From NCBI RefSeq assembly GCF_024181385.1, contig NZ_CP051305.1, positions 1,364,001 to 1,428,000 of the forward strand: 64,000 nucleotides of DNA, written 5' to 3'. Each line of letters starts with the position of its first letter. Positions within the stretch are counted from its first letter, which is position 1. The translations under genes were made by a program, and so were the position numbers. This DNA comes from Treponema sp. OMZ 798. Its GTDB lineage: Bacteria; Spirochaetota; Spirochaetia; Treponematales; Treponemataceae. Shown here one piece after another: positions 24,557 through 33,655 of the stretch. A model generated the notes under the pieces. The model saw only the letters and a list, made by a program, of their open reading frames with translations, was not told where the DNA came from and searched no databases.

Positions 24557-26428
24557 ATGAATACAAATGCAATCGTCTTATATAAAAACCGTCCGGCACT
24601 AATAAAAGGACAGACCGACGGTAAATTTGAAATAGAAACGGAAGCAGGAATCAAAAAGGTACGCGAAAAAGATTTTTCTCTTTTAACCACGAATAATTCC
24701 GCATCCTTAAAAACCGTTTTAACAGCAGCCTGCCAGGCTCCGGATTTTACGGAAGCAGCCGAGTTTTTTGAAGAAGGCTCTGCCCTCTTTTCGGAGATAG
24801 CCGAACTGGTTTGGGAAGATTTAAAACCCGAACAGATGTGGGCGGCGTGGCTTTTGGTATCGGCCTCTCCTCTTTTTATTGCAGAAAGCCCTGACCTTCC
24901 GATTAAGATAAGAACAAAGGAAGAAGCCGAGGCAATCGCCGCTGCCGCAATAAAAAAAGAAACCGAAAAACAAGCGGAAGAGCAAGAAAGAAAAGACTTT
25001 ATAAACGATCTATCCAAATTTATAAAGGAAAAAAAGGGAGAAACTTTCGACTTAAAAAAATATTCTCACTTTTTGCAGGAAATAGAAGCCCTCGCCTTGG
25101 AAAAAACCGACAAGTCAAAGCTCTTAAATGAAGCTCACTTAAAAGAAACTCCGGAATCGGCTCATAAGATTTTAATCCGGACAGGCTATTGGAAGATCGA
25201 AAAAAATCCTTACCCCACCCGCTTTAAGCATCCTTTAAATTCTCCAAAGCTGGACCTGCCTCCTATCGAGCATAACGAAAAATACGAAGACCTCACACAT
25301 CTTACAGCCTATGCAATCGACAACGAGGGCAGCACCGATCCCGACGATGCCGTCTGCTTTGACGGAGAACACTTATGGATTCATATTGCGAACCCGGCCG
25401 ACATAATTACCCCCGATTCCAAAAGCGATATGGATGCAAGAAAACGGGGAGCCACCCTCTACATTCCTGAAGGAGTGTCCCGAATGTTGGGAGAATCGGC
25501 AGTAGATGCCTTTGCCCTCGGTCTCCACCCCGATTCCTATGCCCTGTCGTTTAAACTAAAATTAAACGAGGCAGCGGAAATTCTCGACGTAGATATTTTG
25601 CGTACCAAGATAAGGGTGAGCTGTATAAGTTTTGAAAAGGCTGATGAAGAAAAGACGAGTGCAAGCCTAAAGCCTCTTTTTGAAATAGCGGAAAAAAACA
25701 GAAAAAAACGGGAAACGGCCGGAGCAGTTTCGATCGATATGCCCGAAGTTCAAATAAAGGTAGAAACCGAAAATGAAACTCAAAAGGTTTTTATAAACCC
25801 CTATAATTTTACCGAATCTTTTTTGATGATAAAGGAAATGATGCTCCTTGCAGGAGAGGCAGCTGCCCGCTTTGCCTTTAAAAACAATATTCCCTTTCAA
25901 TTTGTAAGTCAGGAAGCTCCCGAACTTCCTAAAAAACTTCCCGATGGGCTTGCAGGCGAATACCGAAAAAGAAAGGCGATGCGGCCGAGAAATGTAGGTA
26001 CAATTCCTGCAATGCACTCGGCTCTCGGAATTGCAATGTACAGCCAAATTACGAGCCCCCTCCGCCGCTACGGCGACTTGGTCGCACACCAACAGCTTTT
26101 AAAATTTATCGACGGAAAAGAGGTGATGAAAACCGATGACCTTCTTATGCGTATAGCGGCAGGAGACATTGCAGGCAGAAATTGTTCCTATGCCGAAAGA
26201 GCATCCCGCCAACACTGGACCTTGATCTATCTTTTACAAAATCCTGACTGGCAGGGAGAAGCCGTAATCCTCGAAACAATAAAAAACACGGCCCGCATTT
26301 CAATTCCTTCTATCGGCTACGAAACCGAGATGAGATTAAAAAAAGAATTATCGATTAACGAGCGCATAAATGTAAAAGCGGAGGATATAGATATTCCGAA
26401 TCTGACTGTAAGATTTGTGCAAGTGTAA
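24557..26428 (+). CDS. RNase II/RNB-domain exoribonuclease
   Basis: A 623-residue protein with an N-terminal region rich in charged helices and a central RNB domain. The catalytic signature is AYAIDNEGSTDPDDAVCF, with the Asp cluster that binds Mg2+, followed by HIANPADII, RGATLYIPEGVSRMLGE, and later YSQITSPLRRYGDLVAHQQL, the second RNB signature. A short beta-rich S1-like tail ends the protein. The enzyme degrades RNA from the 3' end. It precedes nnr by 13 bp and uvrB, and may be in the same transcript. Confidence 0.9.
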   Translation: MNTNAIVLYKNRPALIKGQTDGKFEIETEAGIKKVREKDFSLLTTNNSASLKTVLTAACQAPDFTEAAEFFEEGSALFSEIAELVWEDLKPEQMWAAWLLVSASPLFIAESPDLPIKIRTKEEAEAIAAAAIKKETEKQAEEQERKDFINDLSKFIKEKKGETFDLKKYSHFLQEIEALALEKTDKSKLLNEAHLKETPESAHKILIRTGYWKIEKNPYPTRFKHPLNSPKLDLPPIEHNEKYEDLTHLTAYAIDNEGSTDPDDAVCFDGEHLWIHIANPADIITPDSKSDMDARKRGATLYIPEGVSRMLGESAVDAFALGLHPDSYALSFKLKLNEAAEILDVDILRTKIRVSCISFEKADEEKTSASLKPLFEIAEKNRKKRETAGAVSIDMPEVQIKVETENETQKVFINPYNFTESFLMIKEMMLLAGEAAARFAFKNNIPFQFVSQEAPELPKKLPDGLAGEYRKRKAMRPRNVGTIPAMHSALGIAMYSQITSPLRRYGDLVAHQQLLKFIDGKEVMKTDDLLMRIAAGDIAGRNCSYAERASRQHWTLIYLLQNPDWQGEAVILETIKNTARISIPSIGYETEMRLKKELSINERINVKAEDIDIPNLTVRFVQV

Positions 26429-26441
26429 AAGGACAAGACCT

Positions 26442-27941
26442 ATGCAAAATGTTTTTTATTCTTTAAGAGAACTGGATAAAAGAGCCGAAGAAGATTTTAA
26501 TTTAAAAAACGGAATCTTAATGGAAAATGCCGCCCGCGGTTCCGCAGAAAAAATTAAAAATCTTTTTCCCCTAAAAAAAGGAGAAGCAAAAAAAACTTTA
26601 CAGATTCTTTGCGGTTCAGGCGACAACGGCGGGGACGGTTTAGCCCTTGCAAGAATCTTGGCCGATGATTTTAATCTTCATGTCGTACTTTTAAAAGAAC
26701 CTAAGTCGGAACTGTGTAAGCTGCAATACGAAAGATTAAAAGCCTTGAATATCAAAACAGCAAAAAATATCCTGCCCGAATCTGATCTTCTTTTTGATGC
26801 ATTTTTAGGAACGGGCTTAAAAGGATTTTTAAAAGAAGAGGATAAAAAAACAATAGAAAAGCTAAATAAGGTCAAGGCTTTTAAGATTGCCTGCGATATA
26901 CCGAGCGGCTTAAACCTTGATGGAGAAGCAAGTCCCGATGCTGTTGTATGTAACATGACCTTTTCGATGGGAGCCTTAAAGGAAGCCTTTTACTCCGATG
27001 AGGCAAAGGATATTACGGGAAAAATAGAGGTGATAGACCTTGGCCTCCCCCGCTCCTCCTACGAGCAAAAACAAAGATCCGATGTTTTTTTACTCGAAAA
27101 AGAAGACTTAAAGCTCCCTTCAAGGAAAAAACAAAACACCCATAAGGGAACTTTTGGGCATGCAGGAATAATTATGGGAGAAAAAAGCGGAGCCTCTCTT
27201 TTGGCTGCCTCTGCTGCCTTGGAGTTCGGCTCAGGCCTTGTAACATTGATAGGGGAAAATCCGGAAAGTCCTAAAAACCTAAAAGCAGATTTTATGTATG
27301 ACGGCAAATTTGAAGTCTGCAAATCAGGCATAAATAAATTTACAAGCCTTGCCATAGGTCAAGGCCTTGGAAGAAAAAGCGATGAGCTTTTTTCCGTTCT
27401 AAAAATAAAAGAATCACAATCTATTCCAATGGTTCTTGATGCAGATGTTTTTTATTATAACGAATTAAAAGAAATTTTACCGAAACTAAGCTCGGCAGTT
27501 TTAACTCCTCACCCAAAAGAATTTTCCTCACTTTTAAATATCGCAAATCTTGGAAATTTAAGCATTGAAGAAATACAAAAAAAACGCTTTCCCTTAGCCT
27601 TAACTTTTTCAAAAAAATTCCCTAAACTTGTCCTCGTATTAAAGGGGGCTAATACCTTAATCGCTCATAACGGAAAAATATTTATCAACACGCTGGGTTC
27701 TCCGGCTCTTTCAAAGGCGGGCTCGGGCGATGTGCTCACAGGTCTTATATGTTCCCTCTTAGCCCAAGGGTACAGACCCCTCGATGCCGCAATTACAGGA
27801 AGCCTCGCCCACAGCCTTGCTTCTCAAAATACAAAAGCAAGCTACAGCTTAACGGCAAGCAAGCTCATCAAAAATTTGGAAAAATTGGAAGGTGAGCAAT
27901 TAGAAGAAAACAAAATAATCGGATCAGGTAAAATAAAATGA
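26442..27941 (+). CDS. nnr: Bifunctional NAD(P)H-hydrate repair enzyme
   Basis: About 499 residues, a fusion of two domains. The N-terminal epimerase (YjeF_N) has CGSGDNGGDGLALARIL and CDIPSGLNLDGEA; the C-terminal ADP/ATP-dependent dehydratase has GTFGHAGIIMGEKSGASLLA, LKGANTLIAHNG and SKAGSGDVLTGLICSL. It repairs hydrated NAD(P)H. The ATG at 26442 has AAAGGA upstream and is preferred to one nine codons earlier, which lies inside the RNB gene. The 3' end overlaps the uvrB start (ATGA). Confidence 0.93.
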   Translation: MQNVFYSLRELDKRAEEDFNLKNGILMENAARGSAEKIKNLFPLKKGEAKKTLQILCGSGDNGGDGLALARILADDFNLHVVLLKEPKSELCKLQYERLKALNIKTAKNILPESDLLFDAFLGTGLKGFLKEEDKKTIEKLNKVKAFKIACDIPSGLNLDGEASPDAVVCNMTFSMGALKEAFYSDEAKDITGKIEVIDLGLPRSSYEQKQRSDVFLLEKEDLKLPSRKKQNTHKGTFGHAGIIMGEKSGASLLAASAALEFGSGLVTLIGENPESPKNLKADFMYDGKFEVCKSGINKFTSLAIGQGLGRKSDELFSVLKIKESQSIPMVLDADVFYYNELKEILPKLSSAVLTPHPKEFSSLLNIANLGNLSIEEIQKKRFPLALTFSKKFPKLVLVLKGANTLIAHNGKIFINTLGSPALSKAGSGDVLTGLICSLLAQGYRPLDAAITGSLAHSLASQNTKASYSLTASKLIKNLEKLEGEQLEENKIIGSGKIK

Positions 27942-29926
27942 AACAGTTTAAACTTATTTCGGATTATAACCCTTCAGGAGATCAGGGAAAAGCCATCAAG
28001 GCTCTTTCAGAAGGGATAATTGCAGGCGATAAATTTCAAACCCTTAAAGGAGTTACGGGCTCGGGGAAAACTTTTACAATGGCAAATATAATTCAAGCCG
28101 TGCAAAAACCGACCCTCATCATAAGCCACAACAAAACCTTAGCAGCCCAGCTGTACAGAGAATTTAAAACCTTTTTCCCGGAAAATGCCGTCGAATACTT
28201 TGTCTCTTATTACGACTACTATCAGCCGGAAGCCTATGTTCCTGCCCGCGACCTTTATATAGAAAAGGACGCTTCAATAAACGACGAGATTGACCGCCTC
28301 CGTCTTTCGGCAACTTTCAGCCTTATGGAAAGAAAGGACGTTATAGTCGTTTCTACAGTTTCATGTATTTACGGTTTAGGCCTTCCCGAATCGTGGAGGG
28401 ATTTACGCATAACCATAGAAAAGGGCGTGAACACCGAAATCGAAAAATTAAAAAAACAGCTTATAAGTTTGCAGTACGAAAGAAACGATGCAGTCCTCGA
28501 GCGAGGCCGCTTCCGCGTAAAAGGCGACGTTATGGAAATTTTTCCTGCCTACATGGAAGATGCCTACAGGGTCGAATTCGATTGGGAAGAAATCGTACGC
28601 ATAAGAAAATTTAATCCGATTTCCGGAGAGGTGCTTCAAGAATATGAGGAGCTTTCCATTTATCCTGCAAAGCACTTTGTAATGCCCGAAGATGCCATTC
28701 CCAATGCCCTTGAAAGAATAAAAAAAGAATTGGAAGAAAGGCTGAACGTTTTACACAAAGAAGGAAAGCTCCTGGAAGCTGAAAGATTAAAAACCAGAAC
28801 CGAGTACGATATAGAAATGCTTTCGGAGATGGGCTATTGCCCCGGCATCGAAAACTACTCGGCTCCTATAGCAAACCGAAAACCCGGAGAGCCTCCCGCA
28901 ACCCTCTTTCATTATTTTCCCGAGGACTTTTTATTGTTCATGGATGAAAGCCATGTTACCTTTCCGCAGGTAGGAGCCATGTATGAGGGAGACCGGAGCA
29001 GAAAACAAAACCTTGTCGACTTCGGCTTCCGTCTTCCCTGCGCCTTAGATAACCGGCCTTTAAAAATCGGCGAGTTTGAAAAGATGCTCAATCAGGCAGT
29101 CTTTGTTTCCGCAACGCCTGGCCCAAAAGAAATAAAATATTCTACACGCATTGTCGAACAAGTAATACGCCCCACAGGCCTTTTGGATCCTATCATCGAA
29201 ATTCATAAAAGCGAAGGACAGATGGAACATATCTATGATGAGGTTATGAAGCGCATTGCAAAAAAAGAAAGGAGCTTGATTTTGACCCTCACAAAAAAAA
29301 TGGCTGAAGACCTCACCGATTATTTAACCGGCCTTGCCTTAAAGGTAAAATATATTCACAGCGAGGTTGAAACAATAGAGAGGGTCGAAATCTTAAAGGG
29401 ACTGCGTGCAGGGGAATTCGATGTGCTTATAGGAATCAACCTTTTAAGAGAGGGTATCGACCTACCCGAAGTTTCTTTTATAGGAATTCTCGATGCGGAT
29501 AAGATAGGTTTTTTGCGCTCCACTACGAGTCTTATTCAGATTGTAGGACGGGCCGCCCGAAACGAAAACGGCAAGGTTGTTATGTATGCCGACAGAATAA
29601 GCGATGCGATGAAAGAAACAATTGAAGAAACAAACCGCCGCCGCTCAATTCAGGAAGCCTATAACAAGGAACACGGTATAACACCAAAGACAATAAAGAA
29701 AGCCATCGAAGATATTTTAACCAGAGAAAACGAAATCAAAAAAGAAGCAGCCCTTGCAGAAGCCGGCCCCCTTATCAGCAGTCTAAATATTTTAAACCCT
29801 GCCGACAGAAAAAAACTTATCAAAAAACTCGAAGCCCAAATGGCAGAATACGCCGACATGCTCATGTTTGAAGAGGCTGCCGTTATAAGAGATAAGATAG
29901 AAGAAGTAAGAAGAATAGGAAGCTAG
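27938..29926 (+). CDS. uvrB: UvrABC system protein B
   Basis: A 662-residue excision-repair helicase. Walker A is KGVTGSGKTFTMAN; the beta-hairpin is YYDYYQPEAYVPARDLYIEK; LFMDESHVTFPQVGAMYEGD contains the DEAD-like box; helicase motifs V/VI are VLIGINLLREGIDLPEVSF and QIVGRAARNENGKV. The C-terminal UVR domain (KKLIKKLEAQMAEYADMLMF) binds UvrC. Full family length, with a 4-base coupling overlap with nnr. Confidence 0.97.
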   Translation: MKQFKLISDYNPSGDQGKAIKALSEGIIAGDKFQTLKGVTGSGKTFTMANIIQAVQKPTLIISHNKTLAAQLYREFKTFFPENAVEYFVSYYDYYQPEAYVPARDLYIEKDASINDEIDRLRLSATFSLMERKDVIVVSTVSCIYGLGLPESWRDLRITIEKGVNTEIEKLKKQLISLQYERNDAVLERGRFRVKGDVMEIFPAYMEDAYRVEFDWEEIVRIRKFNPISGEVLQEYEELSIYPAKHFVMPEDAIPNALERIKKELEERLNVLHKEGKLLEAERLKTRTEYDIEMLSEMGYCPGIENYSAPIANRKPGEPPATLFHYFPEDFLLFMDESHVTFPQVGAMYEGDRSRKQNLVDFGFRLPCALDNRPLKIGEFEKMLNQAVFVSATPGPKEIKYSTRIVEQVIRPTGLLDPIIEIHKSEGQMEHIYDEVMKRIAKKERSLILTLTKKMAEDLTDYLTGLALKVKYIHSEVETIERVEILKGLRAGEFDVLIGINLLREGIDLPEVSFIGILDADKIGFLRSTTSLIQIVGRAARNENGKVVMYADRISDAMKETIEETNRRRSIQEAYNKEHGITPKTIKKAIEDILTRENEIKKEAALAEAGPLISSLNILNPADRKKLIKKLEAQMAEYADMLMFEEAAVIRDKIEEVRRIGS

Positions 29927-29932
29927 GAAGCC

Positions 29933-29940
29933 GGGGGGGG
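29933..29940 (+). repeat. Homopolymeric G8 tract in a ribosome-binding site
   Basis: Eight consecutive G lie five bases before the ATG at 29946 and appear to act as the ribosome-binding sequence of the ABC ATPase gene. G runs of this length are prone to slipped-strand length change. Confidence 0.7.
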
Positions 29941-29945
29941 AATTT

Positions 29946-30584
29946 ATGGATATAAAAATTTTAAATGTAGGGAAACAATACGGCACATCGCATATTACAA
30001 AGGCGCTTGACTCTGTAAGCTTTACAGTAAAAAGCGGTGAGTTTATTGCGATTATGGGGCCGTCGGGTTCCGGAAAAACCAGTCTTTTAAACATCATTGC
30101 CGCAATCGACACGGCTACGGAAGGGAGCGTTCTTTTCGGAGATTTTGAGCTTACCAAAGCTTCAGCCGCAAAACTTGCCGAATTTAGAAAAGACAACCTT
30201 GGCTTTGTCTTTCAAAATTACAATCTCCTTGACACCCTAACCTTAGAAGAAAACATCCTGCTTGCCTTGAGCCTTAATAAGCAAAGCAAAAAAGAAATGT
30301 TGGAGCGGGCAAAGGAATTGCAAGAGAATTTCGGGATTTACGGACTTCGCAACAAATATCCGCATGAGGTTTCAGGCGGAGAAAAACAGCGCTGTGCCTG
30401 TGCGCGGGCTATTGCAAATAAGCCTGCCTTAGTTTTGGCAGATGAGCCGACCGGAGCCTTAGATTCTCATTCTGCACAAATTCTTTTGGAAACCTTTCAA
30501 AAAATGAACAGCGAAATGCACACCAGCATTTTGATGGTAACACATGACGTATTTTCCGCTTTTTATGCTAATTATCATTTATAA
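29946..30584 (+). CDS. BceA/MacB-type ABC ATPase, C-terminus lost by deletion
   Basis: A 212-residue ATPase of the LolD/BceA/MacB group: IMGPSGSGKTSLLNII (Walker A), VFQNYNLLD (Q-loop), HEVSGGEKQRCACARAIANK (signature), ALVLADEPTGALDS (Walker B) and LMVTHDVFS (H-loop). All nucleotide-binding motifs are present. After DVFSAFYA the sequence goes to NYHL and stops, while related proteins continue for about 40 residues. The following DNA, in another frame, is the C-terminal half of the partner permease, so a deletion joined the two genes. BceAB systems pump or remove antimicrobial peptides; this copy is unlikely to be functional with its own permease. Confidence 0.8.
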   Translation: MDIKILNVGKQYGTSHITKALDSVSFTVKSGEFIAIMGPSGSGKTSLLNIIAAIDTATEGSVLFGDFELTKASAAKLAEFRKDNLGFVFQNYNLLDTLTLEENILLALSLNKQSKKEMLERAKELQENFGIYGLRNKYPHEVSGGEKQRCACARAIANKPALVLADEPTGALDSHSAQILLETFQKMNSEMHTSILMVTHDVFSAFYANYHL

Positions 30585-31599
30585 TAAAGCGGCTTATTAT
30601 TCTTTTGGCGAGTATATTAAGCTGATTGAAAAAAAATTAACTATAACCGAAAGAATTACGCACACGATTTACACCGATGGTCAATCGGCTTTACCTCTCT
30701 TTTTAAAAAAAGAAATGGAAATGTCCGATACGGGATATAAAAGATATTATTACCCGACCCACACCTTTTTGCTTTTAAGCGATTATAATGAACTCCGCTC
30801 GTCCTTAGACTTAAAACCTGTAAATATAGCACAAGGAGAATATATTCTTCACACCAAAAAAGTACTTTTAAAATTTTTAGATAGCTTTGATAAAGATAAC
30901 AGCATATCACTGAATGGAAACTTTTTAAAATGCAAGACCGTTTATGATGAAGGCATTTCGCAAAACGGACACTACGGAAGCGACTACATTCTTGTAGTTG
31001 CCGATTCGTATAAAAAAGATTTAAACCCATTTTATTCCGTTACGGCTTTGCGTTTTGATAATGAACTTTCCGATTCATTATTAAAGGAACTGAAAAACCC
31101 GGATAAAACGGACGGAGAAGGTTATGCACCGGGTGATGATAAAATAATGACGATGGCCGATGATTATTTGGTAAGCCGCCGATTTCTTTTTACTGAGGTA
31201 CTCCCGATTATCACCATGATTTCCTTTGTGCTTTTTTACATTGCGGCAAGTTTTATGTGTGCAGTTTTAACCGTGCTTTCCATACAACAACTTTCGGATG
31301 CAGTAAAATACCGCTTCCGCTACACAATCCTTTTTCAATTAGGACTTTCGCCTTCAGACTTAAAAAAATTGATTTTAAAACAGCTCGCCTTTTATTTTTG
31401 TATTCCGGCACTTTTGGGTATTCTATTAAGCGGAATGATTACCGTTTTTGTAGGCAACTTCTTTTGGTTTCATACAGGCCTTCTTGCCTCAGGTTTTATT
31501 CATTTTATATTCACCCTCATTCCGTTTTTTGTCATATACGGAAGTTATTTTTGTATAACTTATAGGCTCTTTATAAAAGACATACAACTAAATTTTTAG
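30562..31599 (+). pseudogene. BceB-type ABC permease, N-terminal half deleted
   Basis: The frame continues from the deletion junction (about 30562) to 31599 and encodes only the large extracytoplasmic domain and the last three helices of a FtsX/BceB permease (PTHTFLLLSDYNELRSSL, YGSDYILVVADSYKKDLN; helices near VLPIITMISFVLFYIAASF, YFCIPALLGILLSG and HFIFTLIPFFVIYGSYF). The first half, with about seven helices, is absent. It has no ribosome-binding site; the nearest ATG lies inside the ATPase gene. The rest of the frame is unbroken, so the deletion is probably recent. Confidence 0.8.
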
Positions 31600-31720
31600 A
31601 AACTCTCAAGTGCTTGAAAAATTAAAACTTATAATATAAAATATCGAAAAAGAGAGGATATGATAAACAGTTCGGCAGAAATTCAACCTCACTATTTATC
31701 TATATTTATAGGATATTAAT

Positions 31721-32053
31721 ATGGCAAAATTACAAAAAGAACCGGTCCCGGTAAATCAAAAAATAATTAAAGAAAAAATTTACACTATACGAGGACAAAA
31801 GGTAATGCTTGATCTCCACCTTGCTGAAATATATGGCTATGAAACAAAAACTTTTAATCAACAAGTCAAAAGAAATATCGAGAAATTCGAAGACGATTTT
31901 ATGTTTCAATTAACCGATGAAGAGGTGCAAATACTTTCAAGGTCACATTTTGTGACCTTGAATAAAATTACAAGTATTTTGAAGATTGATGACGCGGTAC
32001 TTTATCATCCGATGTTTGATGAGTTATTATTAAATCCGGCATTAAAAATATAG
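31721..32053 (+). CDS. ORF6N-domain protein, C-terminally truncated
   Basis: A 110-residue protein. KIYTIRGQKVMLDLHLAEIY, ETKTFNQQVKRNIEKF and DDFMFQLTDEEVQILSRSHF form the ORF6N domain, which occurs in phage antirepressor-like and mobile-element proteins and is thought to bind DNA. Related proteins continue with a SQFVTLN...GQN..YLP..FTEQG segment; here the homology ends after FVTLN, and a 29-residue tail of unknown origin follows. It looks like a gene with a rearranged 3' end. Confidence 0.65.
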   Translation: MAKLQKEPVPVNQKIIKEKIYTIRGQKVMLDLHLAEIYGYETKTFNQQVKRNIEKFEDDFMFQLTDEEVQILSRSHFVTLNKITSILKIDDAVLYHPMFDELLLNPALKI

Positions 32054-32079
32054 GCAATATTTAAATAAAAGGAATTATT

Positions 32080-32466
32080 ATGTTAAAAACAGGTATTAAC
32101 GGAAAAGAAGAAATTATCGTAAATGAAAATCATTCAGCTGAAAGTTTGGAAAGCGGAACACTGAAAGTATTCGGCACTCCTGCGATGATTGCATTGATGG
32201 AAAAAACTGCATGGAAAAGTGTGCAGGATTATTTGGAAGAAGGACAGGGAACCGTCGGCACCTTATTGGAAATAAAACATGTTTCCGCAACGCCGCTCGG
32301 CATGAAAGTTTATTGCGAAAGCGAACTTACCGGCATAGACGGAAAAAAGCTTATCTTTTCGGTAAAGGCCTATGACGAAACAGGTTTGATCGGAGAAGGA
32401 ATACACGAGCGCTTTATCGTCAACAATGAAAAATTTCAAAAAAAGACAAATCAAAAGATGAAGTAA
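32080..32466 (+). CDS. FlK-like hotdog thioesterase
   Basis: A 128-residue hotdog-fold protein. The segments FGTPAMIALMEKTAWKSVQ, EGQGTVGTLLEIKHVSATP and GEGIHERFIVN follow the plan of fluoroacetyl-CoA thioesterase-like proteins (catalytic Thr/Glu/His region). The true substrate is unknown; an acyl-CoA thioesterase role is likely. It lies in a stretch of small genes that includes a SnoaL-like and a DJ-1-like gene, all on the plus strand with short gaps. Confidence 0.75.
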   Translation: MLKTGINGKEEIIVNENHSAESLESGTLKVFGTPAMIALMEKTAWKSVQDYLEEGQGTVGTLLEIKHVSATPLGMKVYCESELTGIDGKKLIFSVKAYDETGLIGEGIHERFIVNNEKFQKKTNQKMK

Positions 32467-32484
32467 AATATTGAGGATAAACAT

Positions 32485-32847
32485 TTGGATATAAGAAAAT
32501 TTTGGGATGCTATTGCAGAACAAGATGCCGAAATGATACGCACTTTTTTTAATAAAAAGGTAATTATAAGATGGCATAATACAAATGAGCAATTTACCTT
32601 AGAAGAATTTATCAGAGCGAACTGTGAATATCCGGGTAAATGGGAAGCGGAAATTGAAAGGATAGAAAAAACGGATAATCTATTCATTACGGCAGTAAAA
32701 GTATTCAATAAAGATGCATCTTTTCATGCTGTATCTTTTATAAAAATTGAAGATGATAAGATTGTTTTAATAGATGAATACTGGGGAGATGACGGCCTAC
32801 CTCCGCAATGGAGAATTGATATGAAAATAGGAACTAAGATTATATAA
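32485..32847 (+). CDS. SnoaL/NTF2-like protein
   Basis: A 120-residue protein with the cone-shaped NTF2-like fold indicated by an N-terminal helix (FWDAIAEQDAEMIRTFF), a central strand-rich part (NEQFTLEEFIRANCEYPGKW) and the C-terminal IEDDKIVLIDEYWGDDG. The start is a TTG with GAGGAT upstream. Such proteins are small enzymes or ligand binders; the function cannot be read. It is probably cotranscribed with the thioesterase gene 18 bp upstream. Confidence 0.65.
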   Translation: MDIRKFWDAIAEQDAEMIRTFFNKKVIIRWHNTNEQFTLEEFIRANCEYPGKWEAEIERIEKTDNLFITAVKVFNKDASFHAVSFIKIEDDKIVLIDEYWGDDGLPPQWRIDMKIGTKII

Positions 32848-32876
32848 ATGATGATAATTTATGAAGGAGAAAATAA

Positions 32877-33446
32877 ATGAAAAAAACGGCTTTATTAATT
32901 TATGAAACCTATTGTAACTTTGAGATTAGTGTTGCTCTTGAAGGTTTAGCTTTAAAAAATAAAGAGGTAGTAGTATTTGCCAAATATAAAGATTTAATTA
33001 AAAGTGAAGAAGGTTTAACTGTATTACCAGATAGATCAATTGATGAAATAATTATTGATGAATATGATAGCCTTCTATTGCCTGGTGCAGCCGATATTAG
33101 ATCTGCAATAGAAGATAAAGATATTTTAAATTTTATAAAAAAATTTAAAGATAAAATAATTGGCGCAATATCAATTGCTCCTATCTTACTAGTAAAAACC
33201 GAAATGCTTAATGGAAAACCGTTTATGGCAGGAGTAAATAAAGAAGATTTATTTGAAGAAGGATTTACAAACGAAGATCTTAATAAAATGAAAGGATGGG
33301 ACGATTGTATAAAAAATCCTATAGAAGATGGATATATTGTAACAGATAAGATAGTTACATCTATTGCATTTAATTTTGCAAAGTTTGGACTTCAATTTTG
33401 TAAAATGCTTGGCCTTGACATACCACCCAAAATCTTTGGGCTGTAG
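32877..33446 (+). CDS. DJ-1/PfpI-family protein lacking the nucleophilic Cys
   Basis: A 189-residue protein of the DJ-1/PfpI superfamily: LIYETYCNFEISVALEGL (N-terminal strand-helix with the conserved Glu), SLLLPGAADIRS, and a nucleophile-elbow region reading GAISIAPILLVK. In DJ-1 proteins this elbow is normally AICAGP-like with a reactive Cys; here Ser takes that place, so chaperone, protease or glyoxalase-type chemistry through that Cys is unlikely. A GAAGGAG ribosome site precedes the ATG. The A+T content is higher than in the flanking genes, suggesting transfer. Confidence 0.75.
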   Translation: MKKTALLIYETYCNFEISVALEGLALKNKEVVVFAKYKDLIKSEEGLTVLPDRSIDEIIIDEYDSLLLPGAADIRSAIEDKDILNFIKKFKDKIIGAISIAPILLVKTEMLNGKPFMAGVNKEDLFEEGFTNEDLNKMKGWDDCIKNPIEDGYIVTDKIVTSIAFNFAKFGLQFCKMLGLDIPPKIFGL

Positions 33447-33535
33447 TAAATCTTTTATATATCAATTGGTCTTAACTCAATCATCTAATGCCCTAAGATA
33501 TAGTATAAAACAACACAGCAACATTCTTTATTCCT

Positions 33536-33655
33536 TTACCTGAATAGCTGTATAAAATTTTCAGGCGAACATACGCGTAATTGAGTCGCTTTATAGTCGG
33601 TAGTATTTCTCGTTATAATGTATGCCTGTATCTCTATAAACACTTTTTTTATCAT
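33536..33655 (-). pseudogene. PIN-domain toxin remnant (internal deletion)
   Basis: A 39-codon frame starts at an ATG overlapping the antitoxin stop (ATGA), the usual toxin position. It begins MIKKVFIE, like a PIN toxin start, and continues directly with the family's C-terminal part (AYIITRNTTDYKATQLRVCS, then PENFIQLF). A full-length toxin has about 130 residues, so roughly 90 internal codons, including most catalytic Asp residues, have been lost. Confidence 0.7.

Noticed and set aside
31662..31721. Small open frame MINSSAEIQPHYLSIFIGY with a GAGAGGA site
   Set aside because: Only 19 residues, no similarity recognised, and the region is A/T-rich; cannot be supported as a gene.
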